Positions 30,010 through 40,295 of a DNA stretch of 64,000 bases are shown piece by piece. The notes under the pieces are model-generated. The model saw only the letters and a list, made by a program, of their open reading frames with translations, did not search any database and was not told the DNA's origin. The stretch's first letter is position 1. Each line of letters begins with the position of its first letter. This DNA is from JAWKTV01 sp041398905 (GTDB lineage: Bacteria > Planctomycetota > Planctomycetia > Planctomycetales > Planctomycetaceae), in contig JAWKTV010000006.1 of assembly GCA_041398905.1 (NCBI GenBank), positions 62,001 to 126,000 of the forward strand. The letters run 5' to 3'. Position numbers and translations under genes: made by a program.

Positions 30010-30913
30010 TCACGAGTCCCGCTCGCGGCGTTTGGCCGCCTGATATTCCGCCTCCATCTGCTCCAGCGTCGCAGCGTCGAGCGAAAGTTCCCCGTTCGCC
30101 GAGTCCCTGCTCGATCGCCTGAAAGCGGCGGGTGGGCAGTTCGATCTGCGGAGCGCGTCCTCGGATTCACCCCCACCGCCGGGCGATACTGGCGACCACG
30201 AACAGCAGGTCGCCCAGTTCCTCTTCAATGTGATCGAGCCGGACAGGGTCGTCGATCAGTTCGTCGGCGACGACCGGCGTGCTGACGCCGGCCGCGACGG
30301 CCGGGATCTCGCCATCGGGATACAGCTCCGCCTGCAACTCGGCCAGTTCTTCGCGCCAGCTGTCGGAGCAGCATGGCCCGGTCGGGCCAGTCGTAGCCGG
30401 CACTGGCGGCCTTCTTCGACAGCCGCACACATCAGACGAGGGCCGGCAGCGTGGCGGGGATGCCGTCGAGCTTCGACGCGTATGGCTTCTCTTTTGCGTT
30501 TTGCCGCTTCCCAATGCGTCCGCGACGTCGGCGGCCGTGTGGGCCTCGGCCGTCCCGAAAACGTGCGGGTGCCGACGGATCATCTTGGCAGTCAGATCTT
30601 CGATCACGGCGATGATGTCGAACCGGCCTTCGTCGGCGGCGATCTGGGAATCGAGCACGACTTGCAACAGCACGTCGCCGAGTTCTTCACGTATGGCCAG
30701 GGTGTCGTCCGCGTCGATCGCCTCCAGCAACTCGTGCGTCTCCTCCAGTGTGAACGGGCGAATCGACTTGAGCGTCTGCACGCGATCCCAGGGGCAGCCG
30801 TCCGGAGCGCGGAGCCGGGCGATGGTGCGGCAGAGCGTGTCGAAGGCATCGCGCACGCGATCGCTCTCGGGAGGAGTTCCCGGAGCGGACGGAGGACGAC
30901 TGGCATCAGGCAT
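30010..30913 (-). CDS. mazG: Nucleoside triphosphate pyrophosphohydrolase (MazG, frame interrupted)
   Basis: Hydrolyses nucleoside triphosphates to monophosphates and pyrophosphate; in bacteria it cleans the pool or tunes ppGpp. The N-terminal MazG domain is intact: DGCPWDRVQTLKSIRPFTLEETHELLEAID, then EELGDVLLQVVLDSQIA, with the four Glu/Asp metal ligands, and DLTAKMIRRHPHVFG. A break near 30480-30410 garbles the linker, then WREELAELQAELYPDGE and LDHIEEELGDLLFVVASIARRWG give the second MazG domain. Further indels occur before the natural C-terminus ATLEQMEAEYQAAKRRERDS at 30010. The total length of about 300 residues suits the two-domain family. No partner gene is visible. Confidence 0.88.
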
Positions 30914-31191
30914 GGGGATTCGTGGTGCGGGGCCTTGTCCCGGAAGACTTCGACTGGCCGATGGGAGTGGACACGACCGCTGTTTTGTAAGTCTTGCCGC
31001 CCCGGCTGTCGACCGGCAGCGCCGGGCAACTCATGTTCGGCAGACTGGTTGCGGCTACGTCGACAGGGCGGTGGGCGAAATCTGCAAAACCGCTTGAAAG
31101 AATGTCCCCCGTTTGAGGCGGACATCGCATGGTGTGTCAGAAGGCCAACGACGGCCGACTGCAACAAACAACTTTCAACTGGAAAACAACG

Positions 31192-31707
31192 ATGAAAACG
31201 CTCATCACCTCAATCGCCGCTTTGTCACTTGTCGCTTTCAACAATGCCGCCGACGCTGGCGGGTACATCTCGGTGGGAACCGGGAATGTGCGGATCGCCA
31301 TCGGCGATGCCGGATACGGCAATGGGGGGTACGGCGACCGCAACTTCAATGGCCGCGGATACGGTGACCACGACTTCAACGGTCGCGACAATCGACTGGT
31401 TCAGACTGGATGCCAGCAGGGCCGACAGCAGCCGCAGTGGCAGCCTGGCTACGGCCGACAGGACTTGGGCTACGGCGGACAACGTGGCTGGGCTCCTCCG
31501 CAGCCAGCGGTGATTGATTCGGACTATGGTCGTCAGTTCGGCGGGCAGTTTGGTCAACGGCAGCCGCACCTCGACTGGCACGACACCACGCATGTCGACT
31601 ACGAGCCGGGCCGCTGGGTCCAGCGGGGCTGCCAGCGGGTGTGGATCCCGGGGCGTCCTGTGCGACATCAGGACGGCCACTTCGATCTGCATCACGACCA
31701 TCACTAA
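31192..31707 (+). CDS. Secreted Gly/His-rich hypothetical protein
   Basis: The ATG at 31192 begins a 171-residue product with signal peptide MKTLITSIAALSLVAFNNAADA. The mature part starts GGYISVGTGNVRIAIGDAG and then has low-complexity Gly/Tyr/Asn/Arg text (YGNGGYGDRNFNGRGYGDHDFNGRD), a Gln-rich middle and a C-terminal block YEPGRWVQRGCQRVWIPGRPVRHQDGHFDLHHDHH. The end block, W/V-x-P-G-R-W plus terminal His cluster, is one I have seen in planctomycete secreted proteins. The start fits because the signal peptide follows directly; an earlier in-frame codon at 31129 is less likely. A terminator follows 42 bases after the stop. Binding of metal by the His cluster is a guess. Confidence 0.75.
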   Translation: MKTLITSIAALSLVAFNNAADAGGYISVGTGNVRIAIGDAGYGNGGYGDRNFNGRGYGDHDFNGRDNRLVQTGCQQGRQQPQWQPGYGRQDLGYGGQRGWAPPQPAVIDSDYGRQFGGQFGQRQPHLDWHDTTHVDYEPGRWVQRGCQRVWIPGRPVRHQDGHFDLHHDHH

Positions 31708-31748
31708 CGACAACGCGAGGGGACAGGAGGGTTCCCTCACAAGCCAAC

Positions 31749-31782
31749 GCGGCTCGTTCGCCCGAAACGGTGAACGAGCCGC
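31749..31782 (+). terminator. Rho-independent-type terminator after the Gly/His-rich gene
   Basis: A perfect 11-bp stem (31749-31759 with 31772-31782) encloses a 12-base loop that itself contains a 3-bp CCG/CGG pair closed by AAA. It is followed by TGCTGTTT and lies 42 bases after the stop of the preceding plus-strand gene. Confidence 0.7.
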
Positions 31783-31894
31783 TGCTGTTTAATGGACTGT
31801 TGAAGCACCCGAATCGCGGGCCTTCAGTCCGTCGGGGGAGTCGCACCGCGCTGTTTACCCCGGTGCCAAGAGCATCCCCACCAACAAGACCCGC

Positions 31895-31951
31895 GCCAGC
31901 GACGCCCATACGAACACGCAGCACAAGCAAATGCCATCGGGACGCAGTCGC
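31895..31951 (+). repeat. Dispersed intergenic repeat, copy A
   Basis: 57 bases that align without gaps to 38443-38499 in the same orientation, with 48 of 57 bases identical (differences at nine positions, mostly transitions and A/T swaps). Both copies lie in non-coding sequence between genes. See the separate copy B entry. Confidence 0.75.
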
Positions 31952-32005
31952 CCAATTGGTCAAGCGCGGGCATCCACCGCAATGACGCGGAATCGCCTCC
32001 ACCAT

Positions 32006-32815
32006 TCAGCCACGACACCCGATCAATGCGTGAGCGTACGCCAGCAGGTTGACGTTCATCTGCCGGGCGTTCTTGATCTCGTTACCGCCGCAGCAACAGC
32101 ATTTGCCGCCGACATTGCTGGTGTCGTTCAGCCCGTCGGTGAGAAGATCAGCACGATCTTGCCATCGACTTCCAGGCCTTCCAGATGAGCCTGGTGCGAC
32201 CCCCTACACTTCAGCTCAGTGATGTCGTAGACGGAGTGAAAGACGGGGTGCGACGGGTCGATCGGCGTCAACGCGATTTCGGGAAAGATGCCCGTATCTC
32301 CGCCGTGAAGCTCTGCTGCCAAGGCCGCTGCTGCAACCGGCTGACGCGATGATGAAGCCCCGGCCAGCAGGTACTCCTGCATGTTCTGCCGTTGGAGTGA
32401 CCGAGGCTGAACTTCCTTCGCCCGTCATCACCGCGAACGGGAACTGAAACAGTTCCGTCGACTCCAATGCGACCGGAATGAGCTGCTCGTTCGCAACGAT
32501 GTGCGAGTCCCGATTGATCTGGGCGAGAAACTCGTTGGAGAAGCAGACGTACGAGTCGTTGCTGCCGTACTCGCGCATGGCACAGTTGACCTGTCCCGGC
32601 CGTGCGCGACCGCCGGCACCGGAGCCTTCTTCCTGTTCCGACTCCTCGGTGAGGTCCTCACCAGCAATCGGCGCGGCAATCGGCAGCATCGCTCCGCCTG
32701 GCGACTTCACCAGGGCCATGACGCGCGTGAAGCCCTCTGCGAACACGAACGTTCCGGCGACGGTCGCGACGGCCAGCAGGCCGATCAGCATCGAGCTTAA
32801 AACCAAACCGCGCAT
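32006..32815 (-). CDS. DUF4159 family secreted/anchored protein (frame interrupted)
   Basis: The N-terminal signal or anchor is MRGLVLSSMLIGLLAVATVAGTFVFAEG. Then come GQVNCAMREYGSNDSYVCFSNEFLAQI, IPVALESTELFQFPFAVMTGEG, LQRQNMQEYLLAGG..IIASAGC, and in another frame ALTPIDPSHPVFHSVYDITELKCRG, LEGLEVDGKIVLIFSPTGL and MNVNLLAYA. This order (F-P-F-x-x-M-T-G, Y-L-x-x-G-G, H-P-x-F-H-x-x-Y, N-x-x-x-Y-A) is that of DUF4159, a family common in planctomycetes with no known function. A run of four cysteines (32090-32101, KCCCCGG) lies near the end. Indels near 32390, 32260 and 32150 split the frame. It lies upstream of a conserved membrane protein on the same strand. Confidence 0.75.
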
Positions 32816-32929
32816 CTGTTGCTCCTCGATTCAATTGCACCGCCATGATGCGGTAGTGCAACAGCGTTGTCGAGGGGAAAACAGTGCGCGGACGGATTCT
32901 CGGCGACTTTCGGGACGCGGGGTCTCGTG

Positions 32930-34438
32930 TTACCGCCCGTAGCGGCTGCTGCTGTCGCGACCGCCGTCGCGGGGATTCTGGAACAGGCTCGAAGTCGTCC
33001 CTTCCGAGGTGCGGTCCTGGTAGCTCTCACCGACGCCGCCACTCTGCGCCCCGGCTCCCAGCCGGAACGGCATGTTCTCGCCCGGGCGGAAAATGTTCTG
33101 CTGATTCTTGTAGCCGACCCAGACGAGGAACTCGTTCAGGTTGATGATCTCAACACCATTCGCCCGCGCCTCGTCCTTCAGCTTCAGCAGTTCGTCCATC
33201 ATGTAGTCGATGTGCCGCTGCTTCTCGTCGAGTCCCGGGTAGTCGTTCTTGTCCGGGATTTCGCCAATGACGAGGAACTTGGTGTCGACGTCGAGCGTCG
33301 CTTCGGGCGGCGAACGCGTACCGTCGTCGAGCACTTGCAGCTTGATCTTGGCGAACGCCACATCGACCATCTCCTGCAACAGCTCGCGATCGCTGACGCC
33401 ATCACCATCGAGGTCGATGATGCCGACGAACGCGATATTCTCGGTCCGGCCCTGCTCCCACAGCGGGGAGTAGATCGGGTCGCCCGGCGCGATCGGACGG
33501 GTGAGGTCTTCTTCCAGGATCTTGCAGCGTGCCGAGGTCACGTCGACTTCCACCACCTCGATCTTGGCCTTCACGTCAGCCGTCGATCGCGCGATACCCT
33601 GATGGTCCTTGGTGTAGACGCTGAAGGTCACCTGCGGACGAAGGTAGTCCTTCGACCCGCGATTAATCCACACGCTGCGCGTCGTGTTATCCACCAGTTG
33701 GACTTCGCCATCCGGCCTCTCGAAGCTGATGTTTTCCAACTGCGCGATCGTTTCACGCTGGTACTCGATCGTCGCGGTCAACTGCTTACGCTGCTTGGCC
33801 CAGTCTTCCTGCGCCTGCGCGAACTGATCGCGGGTCGTTTCCAGTTCCCCCAGAACGGTCCGGTATTCCTGCTGAATCTGATCGCGCTGCGCGGTCAGGT
33901 TGTCGATCTTCTCTTGCGTGGTCCGCTCGACCTCGCGGAGGTCGGTCTCGGCCTTTCGCTGCGCCTCTTCCGCCTTGGTCACGGCTTCCTGCTGCATGCG
34001 GGTCTGCTGCTGGAAGTTGGTGGTGGTGGACGCTTCGCTGTCCTGCGCCTGCCGCGAAACTTCCGCCCGGGCCTGCGCCTGCGACGCCAGAGCCGCGACG
34101 ATCTCGCGGACCGTCTGCTCCTGCGGAGGCGCGTCCATCAATCCGGCGACATTGCGGAAGTCGGTATGCAGGGCGCCCAGAACCGAGTTCGGCACGTCGG
34201 TGCCGCCGATGTCGGTGAAGTCGTAACCGATGTGCCGGATCAACTCGGACTTTTCCTGCAGCGCGACATCCAGGGCGCGGGCATTGCTGTCGCTGGTCCG
34301 CTGAGCCTCGCCCAGTTTCGCGACCGCGGTCTTGTACTCGTCGAAGTACATGTATGCGAACACGCCCAGGAACAGGCTGAGCATCACGAAGAAGATCAAC
34401 GTGAAATGCACCGCGGTCGGTTTCGAGCCTGCTGCCAT
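32930..34438 (-). CDS. Conserved coiled-coil membrane protein, planctomycete type
   Basis: A 502-residue protein with one N-terminal membrane helix (VHFTLIFFVMLSLFLGVFAYMYF, residues 10-32), then a long alpha-helical region rich in Gln/Glu/Arg (residues 35-230, coiled-coil pattern, including NFQQQTRMQQEAVTKAEEAQRKAETDLREVERTTQEKIDNL), then a beta-rich C-terminal domain (residues 245-440) with PDGEVQLVDNTTRSVWINRGS, LRPQVTFSVYT and FVGIIDLDGDGVSDRELLQ, a D-x-D-G-D-G-V loop like an EF-hand or dockerin calcium site. No known enzyme motif is visible. The architecture suggests an envelope protein that sits in the inner membrane with the C-terminal domain outside. I have seen this as a conserved planctomycete protein; its role is unknown. 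Frame is intact. Confidence 0.65.
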   Translation of the reverse strand: MAAGSKPTAVHFTLIFFVMLSLFLGVFAYMYFDEYKTAVAKLGEAQRTSDSNARALDVALQEKSELIRHIGYDFTDIGGTDVPNSVLGALHTDFRNVAGLMDAPPQEQTVREIVAALASQAQARAEVSRQAQDSEASTTTNFQQQTRMQQEAVTKAEEAQRKAETDLREVERTTQEKIDNLTAQRDQIQQEYRTVLGELETTRDQFAQAQEDWAKQRKQLTATIEYQRETIAQLENISFERPDGEVQLVDNTTRSVWINRGSKDYLRPQVTFSVYTKDHQGIARSTADVKAKIEVVEVDVTSARCKILEEDLTRPIAPGDPIYSPLWEQGRTENIAFVGIIDLDGDGVSDRELLQEMVDVAFAKIKLQVLDDGTRSPPEATLDVDTKFLVIGEIPDKNDYPGLDEKQRHIDYMMDELLKLKDEARANGVEIINLNEFLVWVGYKNQQNIFRPGENMPFRLGAGAQSGGVGESYQDRTSEGTTSSLFQNPRDGGRDSSSRYGR

Positions 34439-34944
34439 CTGAGTCTCCCGTGTGTGATCGCCTTAGGGTGGGCCGGAACCGGCCCAGCCGACAGGGATGT
34501 TCGCCAAGATCGCCGGCGTCGATTGATCGCCGGTTACTGATACGCCTGAACGCAGCCTCCCTGCCTGACTGGTCGAGGCCGCGTCGTTCTAAGGACGCAG
34601 CCGGACCGTTGTCACCCGGTTTCCACCGTGGTCTCGCAACTTGCTCACCAATCCGCCGCTCAAGATCGAAACTTCGTTTGCGACCCGAACAACTGGACGC
34701 TCCTCCACCGTGCGGTCGCCCCGCGCCGAGGAACGCTCTCCTATCTAATTCGATCCTTCCGCGCGGGAACTCCACTGAGTCTTGCCAGCACGGAACGAGC
34801 GGAGAGGTTGACGGAATCGGCACGACCGGAACAGGTATCACATCCCGACCGCTCGCTGGCTGTTCCGGAACCGAAACCGACGCCGCGACCGGAACATCCC
34901 GGAATGCCAACCCAAATAGAGTGTCACCCCGCGCACCGTCCAAG
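34439..34944. other. Intergenic region between the coiled-coil protein and the transporter
   Basis: About 500 bases without a credible gene. Minus-strand reading gives only an Arg/Gly/Pro-rich shadow of the flanking frames. No hairpin with a T-run is obvious. The promoter of the coiled-coil protein gene (start 34438) should lie here. Confidence 0.4.
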
Positions 34945-37900
34945 TCAAGAACTGCTTCGGCGTTGCGAGCTCGATTTTCCACTCACGCGGCGGGGAGTCA
35001 CGACCGAAGGGGCGATGGCAGGTCCGCGGTCGACCCGAACGCGGGCGGCTGGCCCGCCCGGCCGCACCAGTTCGGACCACTCACGGTGCCCGGTGCCGCG
35101 TCCATCGGCGTCCGATGACTCCCCGGCCGTCGACAGCTCAGACGCCAACTCACCCGCCGAGCTGGCCGGCGGTCCCGAGATGACCAGTGTCTGACCGACG
35201 TCGTCCTCCTCACGACGGCCGGCGATCAGTGTCAGCAGGGCCGGCAGGCCGACCAGCGAGACGAACAGACAGCTTCCCACCCCCACCACCAGCACGAGCC
35301 CCAGGCTCGCCAGCCCGCGGTGCGTGGCGACCATCATGCTGCCGAACCCGACCATCGATGTCAGCGAGGTCAGCAGCACCGCATTAATCGTACTCGGAGA
35401 AACCCGATACCGCCCCCGCTGATGCCGGAAGTCATGCAGCACATGCACACCGTCGTCGACGCCAATCCCCAAAATCAGGGGTAGCACAATCATGTTCGCC
35501 GGGTTGAGCGATGACCCGGTGCAGCCCAGCAGCCCGAACATCACCACAATCCCGCCGACGGGCGGCAGCATCGCCAGCAGGGTGTTGCGGACACTGGGGA
35601 AGTCGAACACCGCGCCGATCGCCGCCACCATGCACACATACAGCCCCCCCAAGGTCAGCAGGTTGGGCGTGTGGTCCGGGCCATCCAGCGTAATCAGCGC
35701 CCCTGCGATCACCAGCCCCGGTGTCAGCAGCGAAATCCACATCGCCCCGCTCTCCAGGCTGTCGATCAACAGCACCAGCACGATCACGAAGAAGGCGTAG
35801 ATCGCGGCGTTAGCGTAGCTGCGACGGACCTGCCGGGCCGCCTCGAAGTTCTGCAGCGGAGTCCCGGTCACATCCGGGTCGACGGAGCGCACATCCGCCA
35901 CGAACCGCGCCAAAGGGGCTTCCTCCCACACCTGCTCCGCCGGGAACACCCGCACCAGCCAGTCCCCCTGGGGGCTGACGAACCGATCCCGGAAGCCCGC
36001 CGCGAGGTCGTCGGCCGAGACGGGCTCGGGATCGGAGATCATGGCGATTTGCTCGAACTGCCCGCGCAGCGCGGCGAGCATCGCGTACTGGTACCGCGTC
36101 AGCAGTTCCACCTGCGTGTCGACTTCCATGCTCGCGAACCGATTCAAAAAGCGGTCCAACTCTCCGCTGGCGAGTTGGGCCGAATCCGCCGCATCGGCCT
36201 GCAACGCCGCGAGCAGGCTTTCGAGCGACTGTCCGATCGCCAGCGGGTCGATCTGCGGAAACTCGCGGGGCAAGTCGGACAGCCGGCTCAATCGCGCGTG
36301 GATCGCCTGGACCAGCAGGTGCGTCTCGCGGGGCGAGTACCTGGGCATCGTGTCGCCGAGATGTTCGACCCGGCCGACCGTTGGCAGTTGCTCGAAACGT
36401 TCCGCCAGCTCGCGCCTCGGCCGGGCTGTCCGCGATCGACACGGCATACAGCAGCGATCCGCTCGCCTTCTCGAAGATGTGCTTCTGCAACTCGACGGAT
36501 GCGATTCCTTCGGCCTGCAGATGCAGCAGGTTGGAGTCGTAATCGACCGCGAAATGCGGCCGTCCCCCTTCCCACCGTACCGCTTGCGAGCCAATCGCGA
36601 GCACCAGCACCGCCGCGAACAGCGACACGCCGAACGGATGCCGACCGGTCAAACGCTGCAGCCAACGGCCCTCGAACGGTGTCGGCAGCTTCCGCGGTTC
36701 AGTCGATCCGTCACACAGTTTGACGAGCAGGCAGCACGATGAACGCCGCGACCGCACAGAGAATCAGTCCCCCGCCCGCGACCACTCCCAACTCAGCCAC
36801 GCCCAAAAAGGAAGTGAACGTCGCACACAGGAATGCGAGCGCGGTCGTGATCGCCGCGGTGACGATCCCCGTACCGACCGTTGCCGTCGTCTCAACGATC
36901 GCGGCGTCCGTACTCTGCCCAAGATGCCGAAGCTCGAGGTACCGCGCGAGGTAGTGGATCGCGAAGTCGATCCCCAGCCCGATCAGAATCGCCGCGAACG
37001 ACACCGACAGAATGTTCAGATGTCCCACCACGAATGTGATGTAGCCGACCGACCACGCCAGCCCGACAGCAAGCATCACCAAGCGCGAGCAACGGATGCC
37101 TGATTCCTCTGAACCCAATCAGCAGCAGCAACGCGACGCCCAACAGGCTGATGCCGGAAGCCCGCGTCATGTCTTGCTGCGACTGCTGCATCTCGTCACT
37201 CAAGCACCGGGATGCCGGTCAGCCCGAACGTCACCTCGGGATAGACCTCCCGGGCGATGTCGAGCAGCTTGCGCAGGTGCGTCAGCGATTCCGAAGCCCC
37301 TGAGAAGTCGCCGCCCCCAGCGACCGGCACCGCCGTCACGAACCCCATCGTTCCATCGTCAGTCAACTGATACCGCACCTCTGCCCGACCTGCGAACCGG
37401 GCCGGGTCCACCGCCAGGATCTCCGGCCAGGGCGAGAGAAACGCGGGGGTGCCCTGCGCGAGAAACTCGTCGAGCGGTCGCGCATCGGTGTCGGGAAGCC
37501 GCGCGGGAGCACCCGCTTCATTCAGTGAACCGAACTGTGCGGTCGTCTCAACCAGTGATGCCGACTTCGTACGCGACGGCTGTTCAGGTTCGTCTGCGAC
37601 ACCTTCGCCGTCGCCGGACGCCGACTCATTCCCGACCTGCTGAATCGCCGGGATCTCGAACTGATCGCCAAACTGTACCAGGCTCGCCAGCAACCGGGAG
37701 GCCTGTGTGACGGAAGCGCGGGCCTCGGCTGCGTTGCCCGAACGCTGGGCGGACTTGAGGTGCTCAGCCAGACGCAGACAGTACGACTCCAGCCCCGCGC
37801 GATTCCAATGCCCGGCCAGGATCGGTCCAAACGATTCGAGCCGCCTTACCGCCTGCTCCAGCTCGGCCGGCGTCAGGTACTGCAGACCCTTCGCCTGCAA

Positions 37901-38281
37901 TCCTTCCGGGGAGAACTTCCAGTGGACTCGGGCGAACAACTCGGGCTGACGTTCAAGCTGCCCGCCGACTTCGTCCAGCACATGGCGAACCAGCGCCGGA
38001 TCATCCGCCTCGATGACCACCACAACATCCGACTGATCACCAAAGCGGTCGACGAAGTGCAGCCATCGCTGCTGAAACTCCGCCTGCGGGTCGATCAGGT
38101 CGGATCGACTCGTCTTGAAGGCGAGGAATCGACCAGCGACCGCCAGGGAAAAGCACGCGGTGACTGCGACCAGCGTCAGCGTCATCGCGGGGCGGCGCAG
38201 GGCAGCGCACGAAGTCGCACAGAGCAGGCGCGTCAGCATCCCTGCGCGGCGAGTCTCCGCTGTATCGCCATCCTTGGCCAT
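34945..38281 (-). CDS. MMPL/RND-family transporter, HpnN-like (several frame breaks)
   Basis: Read across frames this is a transporter of about 1,100 residues. N-terminal helix LTLVAVTACFSLAVAGRF is followed by a large soluble domain (SRSDLIDPQAEFQQRWLHFVDRFGDQSDVVVVIE, then YLTPAELEQAVRRLES), then a helix bundle VGYITFVVGHLNILSVSFAAILIGLGIDFAIHYLARYLE with the RND/MMPL G-x-x-x-D motif, TAAITTALAFLCATFTSFLGVAELGV, a second soluble domain, and the last bundle NPANMIVLPLILGIGVDDGVHVLHDF. These match the hopanoid-transport RND protein group (HpnN/TIGR03480) and other MMPL exporters. At least four indels (near 37195, 37090, 36725, 36430, 35800) occur. The energy source would be the proton gradient. 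A link to hopanoids is inference; no hopanoid genes are adjacent. Confidence 0.8.
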
Positions 38282-38758
38282 TCGATGCACCCCACCCAAC
38301 TGCGACCCGCAGCGAGCGTCCATAGCCCCCGGTTCCCTCCCGCAACCGCCGGAATCCTATGGGGTTCTGGGAAAACAAGGCAAGCCGACTTCCCGTCCAC
38401 TCCTTCGTCCAAATCTGATCAACCGAGGAGCCCCCGTCGGCCGCCAGCGACGGCCAGACGAGCACGCTGCGCAAGCAATCGCCGTCGGGACGCTGTCGCT
38501 GAATGGTCCAGGCGGGAGCTTCAACGCGGAGGCATAAAGTCGCAAAGGTGCGAGGGCCGGAGTGAGGGGGACCATATCGACTGCAGCTTCCGGATAGGTA
38601 CGCTGCCCCCAACGTTCGGCGACCGCACGCCTCCAGCGGCTGGCCGGCTTTGACGTTTGCATTGCCGTGCGGGTTCGCTGAGAATCGGGTCGTGCATGGC
38701 TTGAATGACTCGAACGCGGCTGCTGCGGATCGAGGACAAACTCTTCTGGAGGAACAAC
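38282..38758. other. Divergent intergenic region with repeat copy B
   Basis: About 475 bases between the divergent transporter (start near 38281) and the SMP-30-like gene (start 38759). It contains the dispersed repeat at 38443-38499. Promoters for both flanking genes should be here, but none can be located by eye. The last bases hold GGAGG, six bases before the GTG at 38759. Confidence 0.5.
38443..38499 (+). repeat. Dispersed intergenic repeat, copy B
   Basis: 57 bases aligned without gaps to 31895-31951 (48 identical), same orientation. The minus-strand translation of both copies gives related spurious peptides (RPDGDCLRSVLVWPSLA here, RPDGICLCCVFVWASLA in copy A). It lies about 260 bases upstream of the SMP-30-like gene. 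Confidence 0.75.
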
Positions 38759-40224
38759 GTGAAGTCGATTCACTCTCTGCTCTCGGCCGCCGCATTGCTG
38801 CTGGCGGCCACTGCGCCCGTCCCGGCCGCCGAGCTTTCGGACCTCGTGGCGGGTGACGTCACGCACGTCGTCGGCGACTGCAAGTTCACCGAAGGACCGG
38901 CCTGGCATCCCGCTGGCTATCTGTTGTTCACCGATATTCCGAACAACCGTATCCTCAAGGTCGAGCCGGATGGCTCGCATTCGGTCTGGATGGAGGAGAC
39001 CGGCGGTGCGAACGGCTTGATCTGCGATCTGGACGGAAACATCTACGCAGCGCAGGGCGGGGCGAAGCAGGTGGGGCGGCTGGTGGCCAACAGTGCGGGC
39101 CAGGGCGAACTCGCCGCCGCGTTGACGGGTCAGTTTGACGGCAAGCCGCTCAACCGCCCCAATGACCTCGCGCTCGATGCGTCAGGTGGGCTGTACTTCT
39201 CTGATCCGAACTATGGTCAAGACCCGGCGACGCAGCCGGTCGAGGGGGTCTACTACATCAGCGCGGAGGGGAAGCTGAGCCGCGTGATCGCTGATCTTCC
39301 CCGTCCGAACGGCGTGCTGGTCTCCGCCGATGGCAAGACGTTGTTTGTGGCGCACACCGCGAATCGCGAGATTCTGGCATATCAAATCGTCGCGCCGGGT
39401 CAACTTTCGGAACCGCAGGTGATCTTCGCGGGAGAAGAGGAACTCGACGGCCACGGTCCGGACGGGATGGCCCTCGACGAACATGGCAACATCTATGCCA
39501 CCTACAAGCAGCTCGTGATCGTCGCGCCGCAGGGCGAACTGATCGCGCGGGTCGCGATTCCTGAGAAGCCGTCGAACGTCACCTTCGGCGGGCCCGAGAA
39601 CCGCACGCTGTACATCACCGCTCGCACGGGTCTGTATCAGATGCCGATGAAGGTCGCCGGGATCGCGTTGCGAAAGACCGGTCCGCAACAGGCCGCCACG
39701 AGTGGCGACGCGTCGACGCCGCCTCCCGCGGCCGAGACGGTCGCCATTAAGTTCGATGGCCTGACGCTGAATGTGCCCAAGGGTTGGGAGCAGCAGAAGT
39801 CGACGAGCCAGTTGCGGCTCGGTCAGTTCGCGATCCCGGCCGTTGAGGGGGATACCGAACCGGCGGAACTCGCGGTCTTTCCGCCGTTCGGAGGAAGCGT
39901 CGAACAGAACGTTGCCCGCTGGATCGGGCAGTTCGAGGGGCAGGGGCGAACCGTCAAGACGACCCAGGGGGAGGGTGCCACCGGCAAGTACGTGTTCGTG
40001 GAACTTGCGGGAACTTACAAGAAGTCAGTCGGCCCGCCGATCCTGCAGCGGACCGAAGCCAAGTCGGGCTACAAGATGCTCGGCGTGATGCTGCTGACGA
40101 AAGAGGGGAACTACTTCCTTAAATTGACGGGCGAAGCCAAGACGGTTGACTCGGCTGCGACGGCTCTCCGCCAAAGCTTTGGCGGTGACGCCGCCAAGAG
40201 TCGGATTACGCCCTCAAGTTCTAG
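38759..40224 (+). CDS. SMP-30/gluconolactonase-like protein fused to a C-terminal domain
   Basis: The GTG at 38759 has GGAGG six bases upstream and opens a signal peptide (KSIHSLLSAAALLLAATAPVPAA), so this start beats the GTG at 38705. Residues 25-305 form a six-bladed SMP-30/LRE propeller: FTEGPAWHPAGYLLFTDIPNNRILKVEPDG (metal-binding Glu), RPNDLALDASGGLYFSDPNYG (Asn), LPRPNGVLVSADGKTLFVAHT and ELDGHGPDGMALDEHGNIYATY (Asp). After a linker, residues 340-480 form a second domain (IKFDGLTLNVPKGWEQ, VELAGTYKKSVGPP, ILQRTEAKSGYKMLGVMLL) of a kind seen as a separate PsbP-like or lipoprotein domain. A shift near 40198 gives the natural end SDYALKF at 40224 instead of 40369. Confidence 0.85.
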
Positions 40225-40295
40225 TCCTGAGAGTCTCACCGAGCCGCGGCGGAGCAGCTTCCGCTGCCGTGCGGCTCGTGTTCACCCCCGAGGCG

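Noticed and set aside
33786..34982. A 398-codon minus-strand frame covering the gap at 34.4-34.9 kb
   Set aside because: Its second half is a frame shadow of the coiled-coil protein and its first half has no hydrophobic or family pattern; composition is Arg/Gly/Pro-rich.
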